A stretch of DNA of 64,000 bases. Source: Bacteroidales bacterium UBA6828 (GTDB lineage Bacteria > Bacteroidota > Bacteroidia > Bacteroidales > Paludibacteraceae). The stretch spans positions 3,389 to 67,388 of the forward strand of contig DKEG01000037.1 of assembly GCA_002452095.1 (NCBI GenBank), given 5' to 3'. The position numbers were made by a program, and so were the translations under genes. Shown piece by piece: positions 37,243-45,778 of the stretch (positions are counted from its first letter, which is position 1; each line of letters opens with the position of its first letter). The notes beneath the pieces are model-generated. The model was not told where the DNA came from. It did not search any database and saw only the letters and a list, made by a program, of their open reading frames with translations.

Positions 37243-37710
37243 CTACCGGTCGCTTTGCAGTTGCTCCAACAGCCCCTTGCACCCCTCATAGATGTCCTGA
37301 TAGGCGGTCTCGAAATCACCCGTGTACCACGGGTCGGCTACATCGCGGTTGAGCAAGCGTCGTATCTTCGGTTGCGGCAGGGCGGCATCTTGGTCAACTA
37401 AATTGCCGCCTAATACGCGCCGCAGGTTGCGGATATTGTAGGTTTCCATACAGAGGATGAGGTCGAACCGGTCGTAATCGTTGCAGGTGATCTGCCGGGC
37501 GGAATGGGGGAGAACCGGTATCCCATGGCTCTGCAGGCAGCGGCGGGCAGGGGGGTAGATACCGTTGCCGATCTCCTCGGTGGAGGTGGCGCAGGAGTCA
37601 ATCTCCAGCAGGTGCGACACGCCTGCTTCGTCGGCAAGGTGCCGCATAATCATTTCCGCCATCACACTGCGGCAGATATTACCGTGGCAAACAAAAAGTA
37701 TTCGTTCCAA
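37243..37710 (-). CDS. Low-molecular-weight protein tyrosine phosphatase
   Basis: 155 residues. The P-loop CHGNICRS (Cys8 to Arg14) lies at the N-terminus, and the general acid Asp126 sits in DPWYTGDF, with a Tyr-rich end as usual. LMW-PTPs remove phosphate from tyrosine, often opposing capsule tyrosine kinases; no such kinase is in this window. The start appears to be TTG at 37710, since the family begins exactly here and no ATG precedes the P-loop. An AATTAAC-type AT-rich repeat fills the leader. Confidence 0.92.
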   Translation of the reverse strand: MERILFVCHGNICRSVMAEMIMRHLADEAGVSHLLEIDSCATSTEEIGNGIYPPARRCLQSHGIPVLPHSARQITCNDYDRFDLILCMETYNIRNLRRVLGGNLVDQDAALPQPKIRRLLNRDVADPWYTGDFETAYQDIYEGCKGLLEQLQSDR

Positions 37711-37801
37711 TTAACAAGTAATAATTAACAATTAATATGCAGAGATACAAAAAGTGTGAGAACCCGTTGTCCCACACTTTCTATTATTCTATCCTTCTAT
37801 A

Positions 37802-39058
37802 TCAGAGTGCATTTTGCAGGCGGTATAGGTCGGCACGCTCGATACGTTCCTTGGCATAGTCGCGCGTAACCTCAAAGGTGCTTTTGCTCTTTTTGCCTTT
37901 CTGCTGCGAGGGCAGGTCGTACATCACGTCCATCATCACGGTCTCCATCAGTCCGCGCAGACCGCGTGCGCCGAGGCGGTATTCGAGTGCCTTGTCCACA
38001 ATATAATCCAGCATATCGGGTGCGAAAGTCAGTTGTACGCCGTCCATTGCCAGCAGTTTCTGATACTGCTTGGTGAGCGCATTCTTCGGTTCGGTGAGGA
38101 TATTGCGCAGGGCGGTCTTGTCCAACGGCTTGAGATAGGTCAGGATAGGCAGACGACCGATAATCTCGGGTATCAGTCCGAATGACTTGAGGTCTTGCGG
38201 GGCAATGTACTGCAAGAGGTCGTTCTTGTCAATGGCGCGGGCTTTCTGCTGTGCGTCAAAGCCGACCACCTGCGTGTTCATACGCTGTGCAATCTTCCGC
38301 TCGATGCCGTCGAATGCGCCGCCGCAGATAAAGAGGATATTGCGCGTGTCCACGTGGATAAACTCCTGCTCGGGGTGCTTTCGCCCGCCTTGGGGCGGTA
38401 CATTTACCACAGAGCCTTCCAGCAGTTTGAGCAATCCTTGTTGTACTCCCTCGCCCGACACATCGCGCGTGATACTCGGGTTCTCGCTCTTGCGGGCAAT
38501 CTTGTCGATTTCATCGATAAAGACGATACCCCGCTCGGCTTTCTTCAGGTCGTAGTCGGCGTCCTGCAGCAGGCGCACTAAGAGCGATTCCACATCTTCC
38601 CCCACGTAACCCGCTTCGGTCAGCGCGGTGGCATCGACAATGGCAAACGGCACTTTCAGCAGTTTGGCAATCGTGCGGGCGAGCAGGGTCTTTCCCGTAC
38701 CCGTCGAGCCGACCAGCAGTATGTTGCTTTTCTCTATCTCCACACCGTTGTCCTCGCGGGGCTGGAGGATACGTTTGTAGTGGTTGTAAACCGCCACGGA
38801 GAGGTATTTCTTCGCCTCGTCCTGCCCGATAACGTATTCGTCAAGAAACGCTTTTATCTCTGCGGGTTTGGGCAACTGTGCCAAATCCAGTCCTTCGATG
38901 GGTGCCGAAGACTGCGGTGCAATACCCATCTGCATAATCAGTTTGTGTCCTGCTTCGATACAATCCGGGCAGATCAGACTCCCGTCCTCGCCGCGGAACA
39001 TATTGTGCATTTCGCGTCCGCAGAAACTGCAGACATCTTTCGTTGTTTTCTTTGCCAT
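37802..39058 (-). CDS. clpX: ATP-dependent Clp protease ATP-binding subunit ClpX
   Basis: 418 residues. An N-terminal zinc-binding domain has Cys10, Cys13, Cys30 and Cys33; the AAA+ module shows Walker A GSTGTGKT near 117-124, Walker [12 protein letters not shown] and the C-terminal [13 protein letters not shown] sensor-2 region. It unfolds tagged substrates and feeds ClpP. It lies 6 nt downstream of clpP, so the pair is transcribed together. Confidence 0.98.
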   Translation of the reverse strand: MAKKTTKDVCSFCGREMHNMFRGEDGSLICPDCIEAGHKLIMQMGIAPQSSAPIEGLDLAQLPKPAEIKAFLDEYVIGQDEAKKYLSVAVYNHYKRILQPREDNGVEIEKSNILLVGSTGTGKTLLARTIAKLLKVPFAIVDATALTEAGYVGEDVESLLVRLLQDADYDLKKAERGIVFIDEIDKIARKSENPSITRDVSGEGVQQGLLKLLEGSVVNVPPQGGRKHPEQEFIHVDTRNILFICGGAFDGIERKIAQRMNTQVVGFDAQQKARAIDKNDLLQYIAPQDLKSFGLIPEIIGRLPILTYLKPLDKTALRNILTEPKNALTKQYQKLLAMDGVQLTFAPDMLDYIVDKALEYRLGARGLRGLMETVMMDVMYDLPSQQKGKKSKSTFEVTRDYAKERIERADLYRLQNAL

Positions 39059-39064
39059 TTCTGC

Positions 39065-39757
39065 TTATTTCGCCTCCGTTTTGGCACCTTTGCGGGTGTG
39101 GATTGTGTCGATCATACCATAGTCGAGTGCCTCTTGGGCGGTCATCCAGTAGTCGCGGTCAGCGTCTCGGCGAATCTTGGCTATCGTCTGTCCCGAGTGG
39201 TCGGAGATGATCTGATAGAGTTCTTCTTTCAGTTTGAGTATCTCTTTGGCGGTGATTTCGATGTCCGAAGCCTGCCCCTGGATACCGCCGAGCGGCTGGT
39301 GAATCATCACACGCGAGTGGGGCAGGGCGGCACGCATACCCTTCTCGCCTGCTACGAGCAGTACGGCACCCATTGATGCTGCCATACCCGTACAGATAGT
39401 AGCCACCTTGCTGGCAACGAACTGCATCGTGTCGTAGATACCCAGTCCAGCATAGACCGACCCGCCCGGGGTGTTGAGGTAGATATGTATATCGCGCTCC
39501 GAATCCACCGAGTCCAGATACAGCAACTGGGCTTGTATCACATTGGCGGTATAGTCGTTCACCTCCGTTCCGAGGAAGATGATACGGTCCATCATCAGAC
39601 GCGAGAAAACGTCCATCTGGGTTACGTTCAACTGTCGTTCCTCAAGAATCGACGGGGATATATATGCTTCTGCGCGGACAGCACTTTGGCTCATTACGTT
39701 CTCTACATGCATGGAATTCAGTCCCTGCGAAGTGGCAAATTTGAGAAAATCATTCAT
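39065..39757 (-). CDS. clpP: ATP-dependent Clp protease proteolytic subunit ClpP
   Basis: A 230-residue serine protease with catalytic Ser128 (TGMAASMGA), His153 (VMIHQPLGG) and an Asp in the RRDADRDYW segment (198-202). It has the long N-terminal extension (about 30 residues before the processing region) common in Bacteroidota. Tetradecamers work with ClpX. The trigger factor gene, often upstream, is absent here and clpP has its own promoter at 39803-39833. Confidence 0.98.
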   Translation of the reverse strand: MNDFLKFATSQGLNSMHVENVMSQSAVRAEAYISPSILEERQLNVTQMDVFSRLMMDRIIFLGTEVNDYTANVIQAQLLYLDSVDSERDIHIYLNTPGGSVYAGLGIYDTMQFVASKVATICTGMAASMGAVLLVAGEKGMRAALPHSRVMIHQPLGGIQGQASDIEITAKEILKLKEELYQIISDHSGQTIAKIRRDADRDYWMTAQEALDYGMIDTIHTRKGAKTEAK

Positions 39758-39802
39758 AGTGTTTTATATCTGTTGTTTATATCTGTTATTCAATTTATAG
39801 TG

Positions 39803-39833
39803 CAAAGATACGATTTCTTTTTGGACTACGCAA
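39803..39833 (-). promoter_or_regulatory. Promoter for clpP-clpX
   Basis: Minus-strand TATCTTTG (39803-39810) and TTG (complement at 39831-39833), 20 nt apart. Confidence 0.8.
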
Positions 39834-39844
39834 ATGCAATTAAG

Positions 39845-39865
39845 AATTAACAATTAACAATTAAC
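39845..39865 (+). repeat. Heptamer repeat (AATTAAC)3
   Basis: Three perfect 7-bp units upstream of clpP. A similar stretch (AATTAACAATTAA) lies at 37721-37735 before the phosphatase gene. Confidence 0.8.
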
Positions 39866-39901
39866 ATACATAGCGGGGTGCAGGAGTGTTTCTTATATAT
39901 A

Positions 39902-39923
39902 GAAAGGTGGATATAAGGAGGAT
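39902..39923 (-). repeat. ATCC-type 11-bp repeat, two units
   Basis: Minus-strand units ATCCTCCTTAT and ATCCACCTTTC, just beyond the repeated terminator hairpin. Confidence 0.6.
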
Positions 39924-39940
39924 AGGATGTTTGTGCATAA

Positions 39941-39977
39941 AAAAGAGACTGCCTGACAAGTGTAGGCAGTCTCTTTT
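39941..39977. terminator. Terminator after the DUF4270 gene (copy B of the repeated hairpin)
   Basis: A 14-bp perfect stem, AAAAGAGACTGCCT with AGGCAGTCTCTTTT, loop GACAAGTGT. Stem core and loop nearly match the terminator at 9439-9481. Confidence 0.85.
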
Positions 39978-40042
39978 ATTTTGAAGAATAGGCTTTCTTT
40001 ATGGCTTGTCAGACAGCCATGGAAAATTTTATCATTCTATCA

Positions 40043-41476
40043 TCAGAACCCGCTATAGACCACTTTCATCGTCATCGGTTTTTCTGCGTTTTGTGCGCTG
40101 CGCACTTGGGTGGCGGAGAGGGTCTGTGCTTGTTTGACGGCTGTGATGGTAGAGGAACTCGAACTGCCGGACGATGTCTCCACGCTCACTGGCACGAGCA
40201 GCATCTGCAGCGTGTCGGGGTTCTCCGTCTGGCGCAACTGTTTGGTGAGCAGCGTGGACATATCGTAGGTGTAGTAATAAACAGTGTTTCCCTCGCTGTC
40301 CACGCCCGAAGTCAGCGCACCCAGTATCGCCACCGTGTCGGACGGCAGTTCTTTTTCGCGGAAAAAGCGTTCCATACTATTTTCCTTGATGAGCAGCATA
40401 TAGGAGGCGGGTTGCAGCCAGTCTGCGGGGGTTATCTCGGATGATGATCCGCTGAATACGTTGAGCACTTCCACACGCAGTTCCGCCAGATTGACATACT
40501 CGCGTTTCTGCTGTCCGTTATAGACCAGATTGGCGGAGATAACGTCCTTCATTTGCTTCATCGGGAAACTCATACGCGTGTACAAGCCTGCGGGTGCGAC
40601 AATATAGTTGTAGATATTGCTGTCCTTTTGCAATTCCTCGATCACCTCTTTGCGGTTGAGATAATCAAATCGGTTGAGTTGGCGCACTTCGGAGTTGGCA
40701 TAAAAGCCCTTGACGTCGCTCACCGTGGTATCTCTGCCCAGTTTCTCATACGAGAAATGGTAATAGACCCCCATACTGATGTCCGACAGGTTGAGGATGG
40801 TACTGCTGCCGAAAGTGGAGGTGATATACAGCCCTTTGAAGAAGCGGTTGAACTCGTCCTGGTCGGGATATTGGCGCATTTGGGCGAAACGTCGCATAAA
40901 ACCGTCTTTCAGCCGGCAGCGCACCATAGGCGCGTAGGTGCCGGTAGAGGAATTGTACACCGAGTCCACCATCTCTTTTGCCACCACCAAACGGTCGTTG
41001 TAGAGCAGCAGGGTGGAATCCTCCAAACTGCAATAGTCCGATATGTCCAGGTCGGTATGGTACGGCTTGGCTGGGGTATATTCCAACTCTTTGCGGTCGA
41101 TCTCATACACACTCACCGACATGGGGGAGTAGTCATCGCCCTCCCACGAGCGGTAGTAGAAGAACAGACATACGGAGTCAATCACTGCATTGTCCGGGTA
41201 CTGATACCCTACCGGGCAAGCCAACTGGGTCAGCACGTCTGCACGCAGGATACCGTACTTTGTCTCTATCTCGCCCAGCAGGAACGAGTCCGGCGAAGAA
41301 ATGATGTGCTGACATTCCATTATCCCCGATTTCAACGAGAAAGTATCGGCTTTCACCACGATAGCATCACCCTCGTCCAATACGCCGCTACCCGCATCGG
41401 CAATATCCCCTTTGCAGCCGGAGAGCAGGCACGCCAACCCGCAACAACACAATATACCAAACAGACGTTTCGTCAT
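40043..41476 (-). CDS. DUF4270 family lipoprotein
   Basis: 477 residues with a lipobox ending in LSGC (Cys21). The start of the mature part (DTFSLKSGIMECQHIISS, SFLLGEIETKYGILRADVL) and the spacing of later blocks match DUF4270, a Bacteroidota family of unknown function, probably on the outer membrane. It is transcribed 3 nt behind the glycogen synthase-like gene and opposite panC; I recall this arrangement as common in Bacteroidales. Confidence 0.85.
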   Translation of the reverse strand: MTKRLFGILCCCGLACLLSGCKGDIADAGSGVLDEGDAIVVKADTFSLKSGIMECQHIISSPDSFLLGEIETKYGILRADVLTQLACPVGYQYPDNAVIDSVCLFFYYRSWEGDDYSPMSVSVYEIDRKELEYTPAKPYHTDLDISDYCSLEDSTLLLYNDRLVVAKEMVDSVYNSSTGTYAPMVRCRLKDGFMRRFAQMRQYPDQDEFNRFFKGLYITSTFGSSTILNLSDISMGVYYHFSYEKLGRDTTVSDVKGFYANSEVRQLNRFDYLNRKEVIEELQKDSNIYNYIVAPAGLYTRMSFPMKQMKDVISANLVYNGQQKREYVNLAELRVEVLNVFSGSSSEITPADWLQPASYMLLIKENSMERFFREKELPSDTVAILGALTSGVDSEGNTVYYYTYDMSTLLTKQLRQTENPDTLQMLLVPVSVETSSGSSSSSTITAVKQAQTLSATQVRSAQNAEKPMTMKVVYSGF

Positions 41477-41479
41477 AAA

Positions 41480-42292
41480 TCAAAGCAAACTGTTATAAAA
41501 GTCCAAATAAGCCGTATTGGGTGTATCTTCTTTGTAGGGCATAATCGGCTTGCGGCTGGTCTCGACATAGTTCATCAGCCGTTGGTTCACATTCGGGCGG
41601 GTGAATACCACTGCATCCGAATAGTCCACCGCCAAGCGCATCAGTTCCTCATAGCCCACGGGGAAACCTGCAATACTGCGTACATCGTTGGGCGATACAC
41701 CGTCAATCAGCAGTTTCTTAGCAAACTTTGTGCCAAACGGCGTCTTGTATTCGTCGTCGTTGATAGCCAGCACTATTTTCGAGTCCTTGAAGAACGGTTC
41801 GTCGCCGTATGCTTTCTTCAGGTACAGCGGAGCCAGCGCCGACATCCAGCCCGAACACTGGATGATATTGGGTGTCCAGCGCAGTTTCTTCACGGTCTCG
41901 ATCACCCCGCGGGCATAGAAGATACAACGCTCGTCGTTGTCGGGGTATTCCACGCCATGGGCATCTGCCACGCCTTTGCGGCGGTGGAACAGGTCGTCGT
42001 TGTCGATAAAGTATATCTGTATGCGTGCCGACTGGATACTGGCTACTTTGATTAGCAGCGGGTGGTCGGTGTCCTCGATGATGAGGTTCATACCCGACAG
42101 GCGGATTACCTCGTGCAACTGGTTTCTGCGCTCATTGATCTCGCCGAACTTGGGCATAAAGGTGCGGGTCTCGTATCCGTTGGCCTGGAACAACTCGGGC
42201 AACTGGCGGTTCAGCATACGGATCGGGGTCTCTTCTGCCAAATAGGGGTATATCTCTTGGGAGATAAACAGAATACGGTTCGGCTCTTTCAT
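41480..42292 (-). CDS. Glycogen/starch synthase-like protein (GT5 catalytic N-domain only)
   Basis: 270 residues beginning RILFISQEIYPYLAEETPI and continuing GYETRTFMPKFGEI, IQIYFIDNDDLFHRR, RWTPNIIQCSGWMSALAPL. This is the N-terminal Rossmann domain of GT5 glycogen synthases; the C-terminal GT1-like domain that holds half of the ADP-glucose site is absent, as is normal for this short Bacteroidota form. Whether it catalyses or regulates is unknown. Promoter at 42331-42338, divergent from panC. Confidence 0.85.
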   Translation of the reverse strand: MKEPNRILFISQEIYPYLAEETPIRMLNRQLPELFQANGYETRTFMPKFGEINERRNQLHEVIRLSGMNLIIEDTDHPLLIKVASIQSARIQIYFIDNDDLFHRRKGVADAHGVEYPDNDERCIFYARGVIETVKKLRWTPNIIQCSGWMSALAPLYLKKAYGDEPFFKDSKIVLAINDDEYKTPFGTKFAKKLLIDGVSPNDVRSIAGFPVGYEELMRLAVDYSDAVVFTRPNVNQRLMNYVETSRKPIMPYKEDTPNTAYLDFYNSLL

Positions 42293-42330
42293 AAGCGTAA
42301 AATTTTGGGTTAATGTATGGTATCGTACTG

Positions 42331-42338
42331 CAAAGGTA
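42331..42338 (-). promoter_or_regulatory. -7 element for the glycogen synthase-like gene
   Basis: Minus-strand TACCTTTG, 39 nt before the start codon; a TTG lies 22 nt upstream of it, slightly long spacing. Confidence 0.6.
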
Positions 42339-42401
42339 CAAAAAAAAAATGATATTTGCGCAATTTTATTGTGTTTTTTCTTTTTTATACATAATTTTTT
42401 G

Positions 42402-42409
42402 TAACTTTG
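42402..42409 (+). promoter_or_regulatory. -7 element for panC
   Basis: TAACTTTG 33 nt before the panC start; the -33 region is only a T-run. Confidence 0.65.
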
Positions 42410-42442
42410 CGGGCTTTTTTGAATAAAAAACCACTATCCGAT

Positions 42443-43297
42443 ATGCAAATTATCACTACCAGACAAGAACTCCGCAAGCAGGTGGAGGCTTGTAAGCGTC
42501 AGAGCAAAACCATCGGTCTTGTGCCTACTATGGGTGCGTTGCACCAAGGGCACGCCTCGCTTGTACGCCGTGCCGTCAGCGAAAATGACGTGTGCTTTGT
42601 CAGCGTGTTTGTCAATCCCACGCAATTCAACAACAAAGAGGACCTGGCGAAATATCCCCGCAATATCCAACGTGATGCCGAACTGCTCTCTGAGATAGGG
42701 GTGCATTTCATCTTTGCGCCTGCGCCCGAAGAGATGTACTCTGCAGACGAGATGAACACCACTTTCGAGTTCGATTTTGCAGGACTGGACCAAGTGATGG
42801 AGGGCAAGATGCGTCCTGGACATTTCAATGGTGTCGTGCAGGTGGTCAGCCGCCTGTTCTATCTGGTAGAGCCCGACCGTGCGTATTTCGGCGAAAAAGA
42901 CTACCAGCAGTTGGCTATCATCCACTATATGGCGGAGCGCTCGCCTATGGCGGGTACATTCGGCAATCTGAAGATTATCGGCTGCCCTATCGTGCGTGAG
43001 GCATTGGGGCTGGCGTTGAGCAGCCGCAACGAGCGGTTGAGCGGGCAGGAGAAGCAGACCGCACTCGGTATCTCGAAGACGCTGTTCGCCAGTCTCGAAT
43101 GGGCGAAAACGATGTCCGTACAGGAAGTGGAGCAGAAAGTGATCGATACCATCAATGCTATTGACGGACTGGAAGTGGAATACTATTCGATTGTCGATCA
43201 GTCCACTTTGCAGCCTACTGACACTTTCGACCACGCTATCGGCTGTGTAACGGTCTATTGCGGTCCCGTGCGCCTGATTGACAATATCAAGTACTAG
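42443..43297 (+). CDS. panC: Pantothenate synthetase
   Basis: 284 residues. It condenses D-pantoate with beta-alanine using ATP. Motifs: PTMGALHQGH (the HxGH nucleotidyltransferase signature), FVNPTQFNNKEDLAKYPR, MRPGHFNGVVQVVSRLF, FGEKDYQQL and LALSSRNERL. I chose ATG 42443 (MQIITTRQELR), which matches the family; a TTG 12 codons upstream overlaps the -7 box. panD is not adjacent. Confidence 0.96.
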   Translation: MQIITTRQELRKQVEACKRQSKTIGLVPTMGALHQGHASLVRRAVSENDVCFVSVFVNPTQFNNKEDLAKYPRNIQRDAELLSEIGVHFIFAPAPEEMYSADEMNTTFEFDFAGLDQVMEGKMRPGHFNGVVQVVSRLFYLVEPDRAYFGEKDYQQLAIIHYMAERSPMAGTFGNLKIIGCPIVREALGLALSSRNERLSGQEKQTALGISKTLFASLEWAKTMSVQEVEQKVIDTINAIDGLEVEYYSIVDQSTLQPTDTFDHAIGCVTVYCGPVRLIDNIKY

Positions 43298-43341
43298 ATA
43301 AGGTGTTTCCCCGGAGTTGCCGCCACCCTCCCGCAGGGGAT

Positions 43342-43358
43342 GCGGACGCCTCGTCCGC
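43342..43358. repeat. Palindrome GCGGACG-CCT-CGTCCGC
   Basis: A 7-bp perfect GC stem 45 nt after panC within a GC-rich stretch. It may end the panC transcript, although no T-run follows. Confidence 0.5.
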
Positions 43359-43453
43359 GGGCAGTTTTGCACCAATCTCCCTGGTAAATACCCTTTTGTA
43401 TTCTCGTCTGCCGTTTCGGTAAATGTTATTTTTCTGTGAATTTTTATGTTTTA

Positions 43454-43485
43454 TTTGCAAGTATCAGATATTAGTCGTAATTTTG
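43454..43485 (+). promoter_or_regulatory. Promoter for the Bro-N protein
   Basis: TTTG (43454-43457), 20 nt, TAATTTTG (43478-43485). The expected transcript start falls close to 43492, giving a leader of about 15 nt or less. Confidence 0.75.
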
Positions 43486-43506
43486 CACACGATGATAAGA
43501 GACACC

Positions 43507-43851
43507 ATGAGCCACGAGCAGCAAATACAACTCTTTGAAGACCGCAAAGTCCGCACCGTATGGGACTCCGAGCGGGAGAAATGGTATTTCTCCATTGTGG
43601 ATGTTATCCAAGTGCTGCCCGATAGTGCCAATCCGCAAGTGTATTGGCGCGTACTAAAAAAACGCCTTACGGCAGAGGGAAATGAAACCGTTACAAATTG
43701 TAACGCTTTCAAATTGCAAGCCGCTGACGGCAAAATGCGACTGACCGATGTCGCAGACACTGAGCAACTTTTCCGCCTTATCCAATCTGTCCCCTCCCCC
43801 AAAGCAGAGCCGTTCAAACAATGGATGGCGCAGGTGGCAGCCGAGCAGTAA
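43507..43851 (+). CDS. Bro-N / phage antirepressor-like protein, C-terminally truncated
   Basis: 114 residues from ATG 43507 (ATG 43492 is possible). Sequence IQLFEDRKVRTVWDSEREKW, then YFSIVDVIQVLPDSANPQVY and IQSVPSPKAEPFKQWMAQV match the N-terminal Bro domain of a family whose members, as I recall, run to about 270 residues and continue past this point. Here the frame ends right after the Bro domain, so the C-terminal half is lost. A promoter remains intact. It may be a domesticated single-domain DNA-binding protein or a phage or plasmid remnant. Confidence 0.8.
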   Translation: MSHEQQIQLFEDRKVRTVWDSEREKWYFSIVDVIQVLPDSANPQVYWRVLKKRLTAEGNETVTNCNAFKLQAADGKMRLTDVADTEQLFRLIQSVPSPKAEPFKQWMAQVAAEQ

Positions 43852-43961
43852 GGTGTTGATTGATAAAAAGGTGGCTTGACTTAGATATTACATCTAATAG
43901 AAGGAAATTAATGGTAAATTATACGGATAATTATATGTTGATATATTCACTATCTCCCGCC

Positions 43962-43977
43962 TGCCGGCGAACCGGCA
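43962..43977. terminator. GC hairpin TGCCGG-CGAA-CCGGCA
   Basis: A 6-bp stem closed by a CGAA tetraloop, between the Bro-N gene and the secreted Ig-like gene. No T-run follows, so termination is uncertain. Confidence 0.4.
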
Positions 43978-44051
43978 CGACTCAACCCCACCAATGAATG
44001 ATACAAATCATTATATAAAACAAACAATCAACCTATTAAACAAAATTCATT

Positions 44052-45236
44052 ATGAAAAGATTATCTATCTTTTTCGCCGCGCTGATGGCATGCACACTGT
44101 CATTCGCGCAAACAGATTACTCTAAGACCTACACGAGTAATGTAACTATTGCTGCAGGAGACAATGCTTCTGAGGCTAAGGTCGTAATTGGAGGAACTGA
44201 GTACGATGCTATGAAAGCCGGTACATCAAAGAATGCCGGTAGTGTCAAAATTACCGTTCCTGCCAACATGACCAATCTGCACATCCACGCTATTGCATGG
44301 AAGGGGCAAACAGGTGAAATAACCATTAAAGGTGCAACCTGCACGCCCGCTACATTGACATTGGCTGCCAATGATGGTATTTCGAACAGTACTCCTTTCA
44401 CTATCTCCGGAGATATGTCGGAGGACTACTATTTCAACGTGGCTTTGAAGGATGTTAAGGCAGAAACCACATTGACGCTGTCTTGCCCGAAACGCTTTGT
44501 TATCTTTGGTGTAAACGCTGTGGCTGCTCAGGCTGTTGAGGCTACCGCCATTGCTTTGGACAAACAGACACTGGAGTTGGAGCAGTATCGTACAGAAGAG
44601 TTGAATGCAACGCTTACCCCTGCTGACGCTACAACGATTGTAGAATGGACATCGTCCGACGAGAAGGTTGCTACCGTAGGCAGCAATGGCGTCGTTTCCG
44701 CTGTTGGTGTAGGTACAGCTACTATCACCGCTACTGCAGGCTCTGTATCCGCTACTTGCGATGTGACCGTAATAACCGCTACCGCCCTGACATGTGCAGA
44801 GGTTGTTGAGTTGGCAAAAGACTTGAATAGTGGTGATATTCTTGCAGGTGGCAAACGTGTTGTTCGCGGCTATGTAACAGAGTACTACAAAGTTCCGGCT
44901 GACGATATGGAAAAATATGGAAACTACTCTGTATATATGGCAGACACAAAGGATGGCGGGAAAATATTTGAGGCTTTCCAAGTAAAACCTGTTGACGGCA
45001 AGACTGTTGTCGCAATTGGCGACTATGTAGAGGTAATAGGTGAGATTACCAAATACAATACTACCATTGAGACCGTAGGCAAGGGTGCCGCTACAATCAA
45101 GAAGATTGAGAATACGGGAACCGCTCTTGACAATAACACGGTTGACGGCGTAGTGGTTGAGAAAGTTATCCGCGACGGACAGGTCCTCATCATCCGTGAC
45201 GGCAAGATATACAATGCCCAAGGCGCAAAACTATAA
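44052..45236 (+). CDS. Secreted protein with Big_2 Ig-like domain and Bacteroidales C-terminal tail
   Basis: 394 residues: a signal peptide (KRLSIFFAALMACTLSFA), a beta-rich domain (20-155), a Big_2-type Ig-like domain (about 165-245; ELNATLTPADATTIVEWTSS, VSAVGVGTATITATAG), and an OB-fold-like domain (about 250-350; RVVRGYVTEYY, GDYVEVIGEITKYNT). The end, KVIRDGQVLIIRDGKIYNAQ, is a tail found on many exported Bacteroidales proteins and may be a short T9SS signal. Role unknown; surface display is likely. A terminator follows. Confidence 0.75.
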   Translation: MKRLSIFFAALMACTLSFAQTDYSKTYTSNVTIAAGDNASEAKVVIGGTEYDAMKAGTSKNAGSVKITVPANMTNLHIHAIAWKGQTGEITIKGATCTPATLTLAANDGISNSTPFTISGDMSEDYYFNVALKDVKAETTLTLSCPKRFVIFGVNAVAAQAVEATAIALDKQTLELEQYRTEELNATLTPADATTIVEWTSSDEKVATVGSNGVVSAVGVGTATITATAGSVSATCDVTVITATALTCAEVVELAKDLNSGDILAGGKRVVRGYVTEYYKVPADDMEKYGNYSVYMADTKDGGKIFEAFQVKPVDGKTVVAIGDYVEVIGEITKYNTTIETVGKGAATIKKIENTGTALDNNTVDGVVVEKVIRDGQVLIIRDGKIYNAQGAKL

Positions 45237-45267
45237 ATCAATGCGTAATTAGTGCATAGCATAAACG

Positions 45268-45304
45268 AAAACCTCCTGCTCCCAATCGGGCAGGAGGTTT
45301 TTTA
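45268..45304 (+). terminator. Terminator after the Ig-like gene
   Basis: AAAACCTCCTGC and GCAGGAGGTTTT form the stem, extended by CCC/GGG with one bulge and an AATC loop; a T-run follows. Confidence 0.9.
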
Positions 45305-45528
45305 TAAATAACAGGTTAATCAGAATCGGTGTAGTTGTCCGAGAATAGATACTTAACGTGAGTTCGGTATAACGAAAGAAACTTTGTCGGTCAACAACTG
45401 ACAACAACTACTAAACAACAGATAAATGCTAAGTTTTGTGGTTGCTTGTCATTTTGTATATACGAAGACTGCATAAAAAGTGAATATAGTGCATAAAAAG
45501 GCGGCTTAAAAGCATAATAAAAACATTT

Positions 45529-45561
45529 TCTTTCTACGTCCTTTCTACGTCTTTTCTACGT
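45529..45561 (-). repeat. 11-bp tandem repeat ACGTAGAAARG, inverted copy, three units
   Basis: Its reverse complement reads ACGTAGAAAAG, ACGTAGAAAGG, ACGTAGAAAGA, identical over 33 bp to 9655-9687. Confidence 0.9.
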
Positions 45562-45730
45562 AACTGCTATACGGGGGTATAGGTTTTGTATAAACTGTAT
45601 ATTTTCTGCATACAGGGTTTTGTACGCCTTGTATATTACAAGTATCAATTACGGCAACGGGAAAGGAGGCATTCTTGTCCTTGGCATCCCTGTTTCGGGT
45701 ACCTCTCTGCGGACTGAAAAGCAGGGCGGG

Positions 45731-45762
45731 TTTGCGTATCTCATATATTTTGTGTAACTTTG
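45731..45762 (+). promoter_or_regulatory. Promoter for the dacB-birA-rmlB group
   Basis: TTTG (45731-45734), 20 nt, TAACTTTG (45755-45762). The -7 box ends only 16 nt before ATG 45779, so the leader must be very short. Confidence 0.8.
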
Positions 45763-45778
45763 TGCGATTTTGTATATA

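Larger units (their letters stand above)
45237..45778. other. 542-bp intergenic region, no gene seen
   Basis: It contains the terminator of the Ig-like gene, two copies of GCATAAAAAG 21 bp apart (45470, 45491), the inverted copy of the 11-bp repeat (45529-45561), and the dacB promoter. No coding frame was recognised. Confidence 0.65.

Noticed and set aside
40553..42055. A 500-codon plus-strand frame opposite DUF4270 and the glycogen synthase-like gene
   Set aside because: It runs across two well-supported genes on the other strand, is rich in His, Gln and Val as expected for an antisense frame, and has no promoter.
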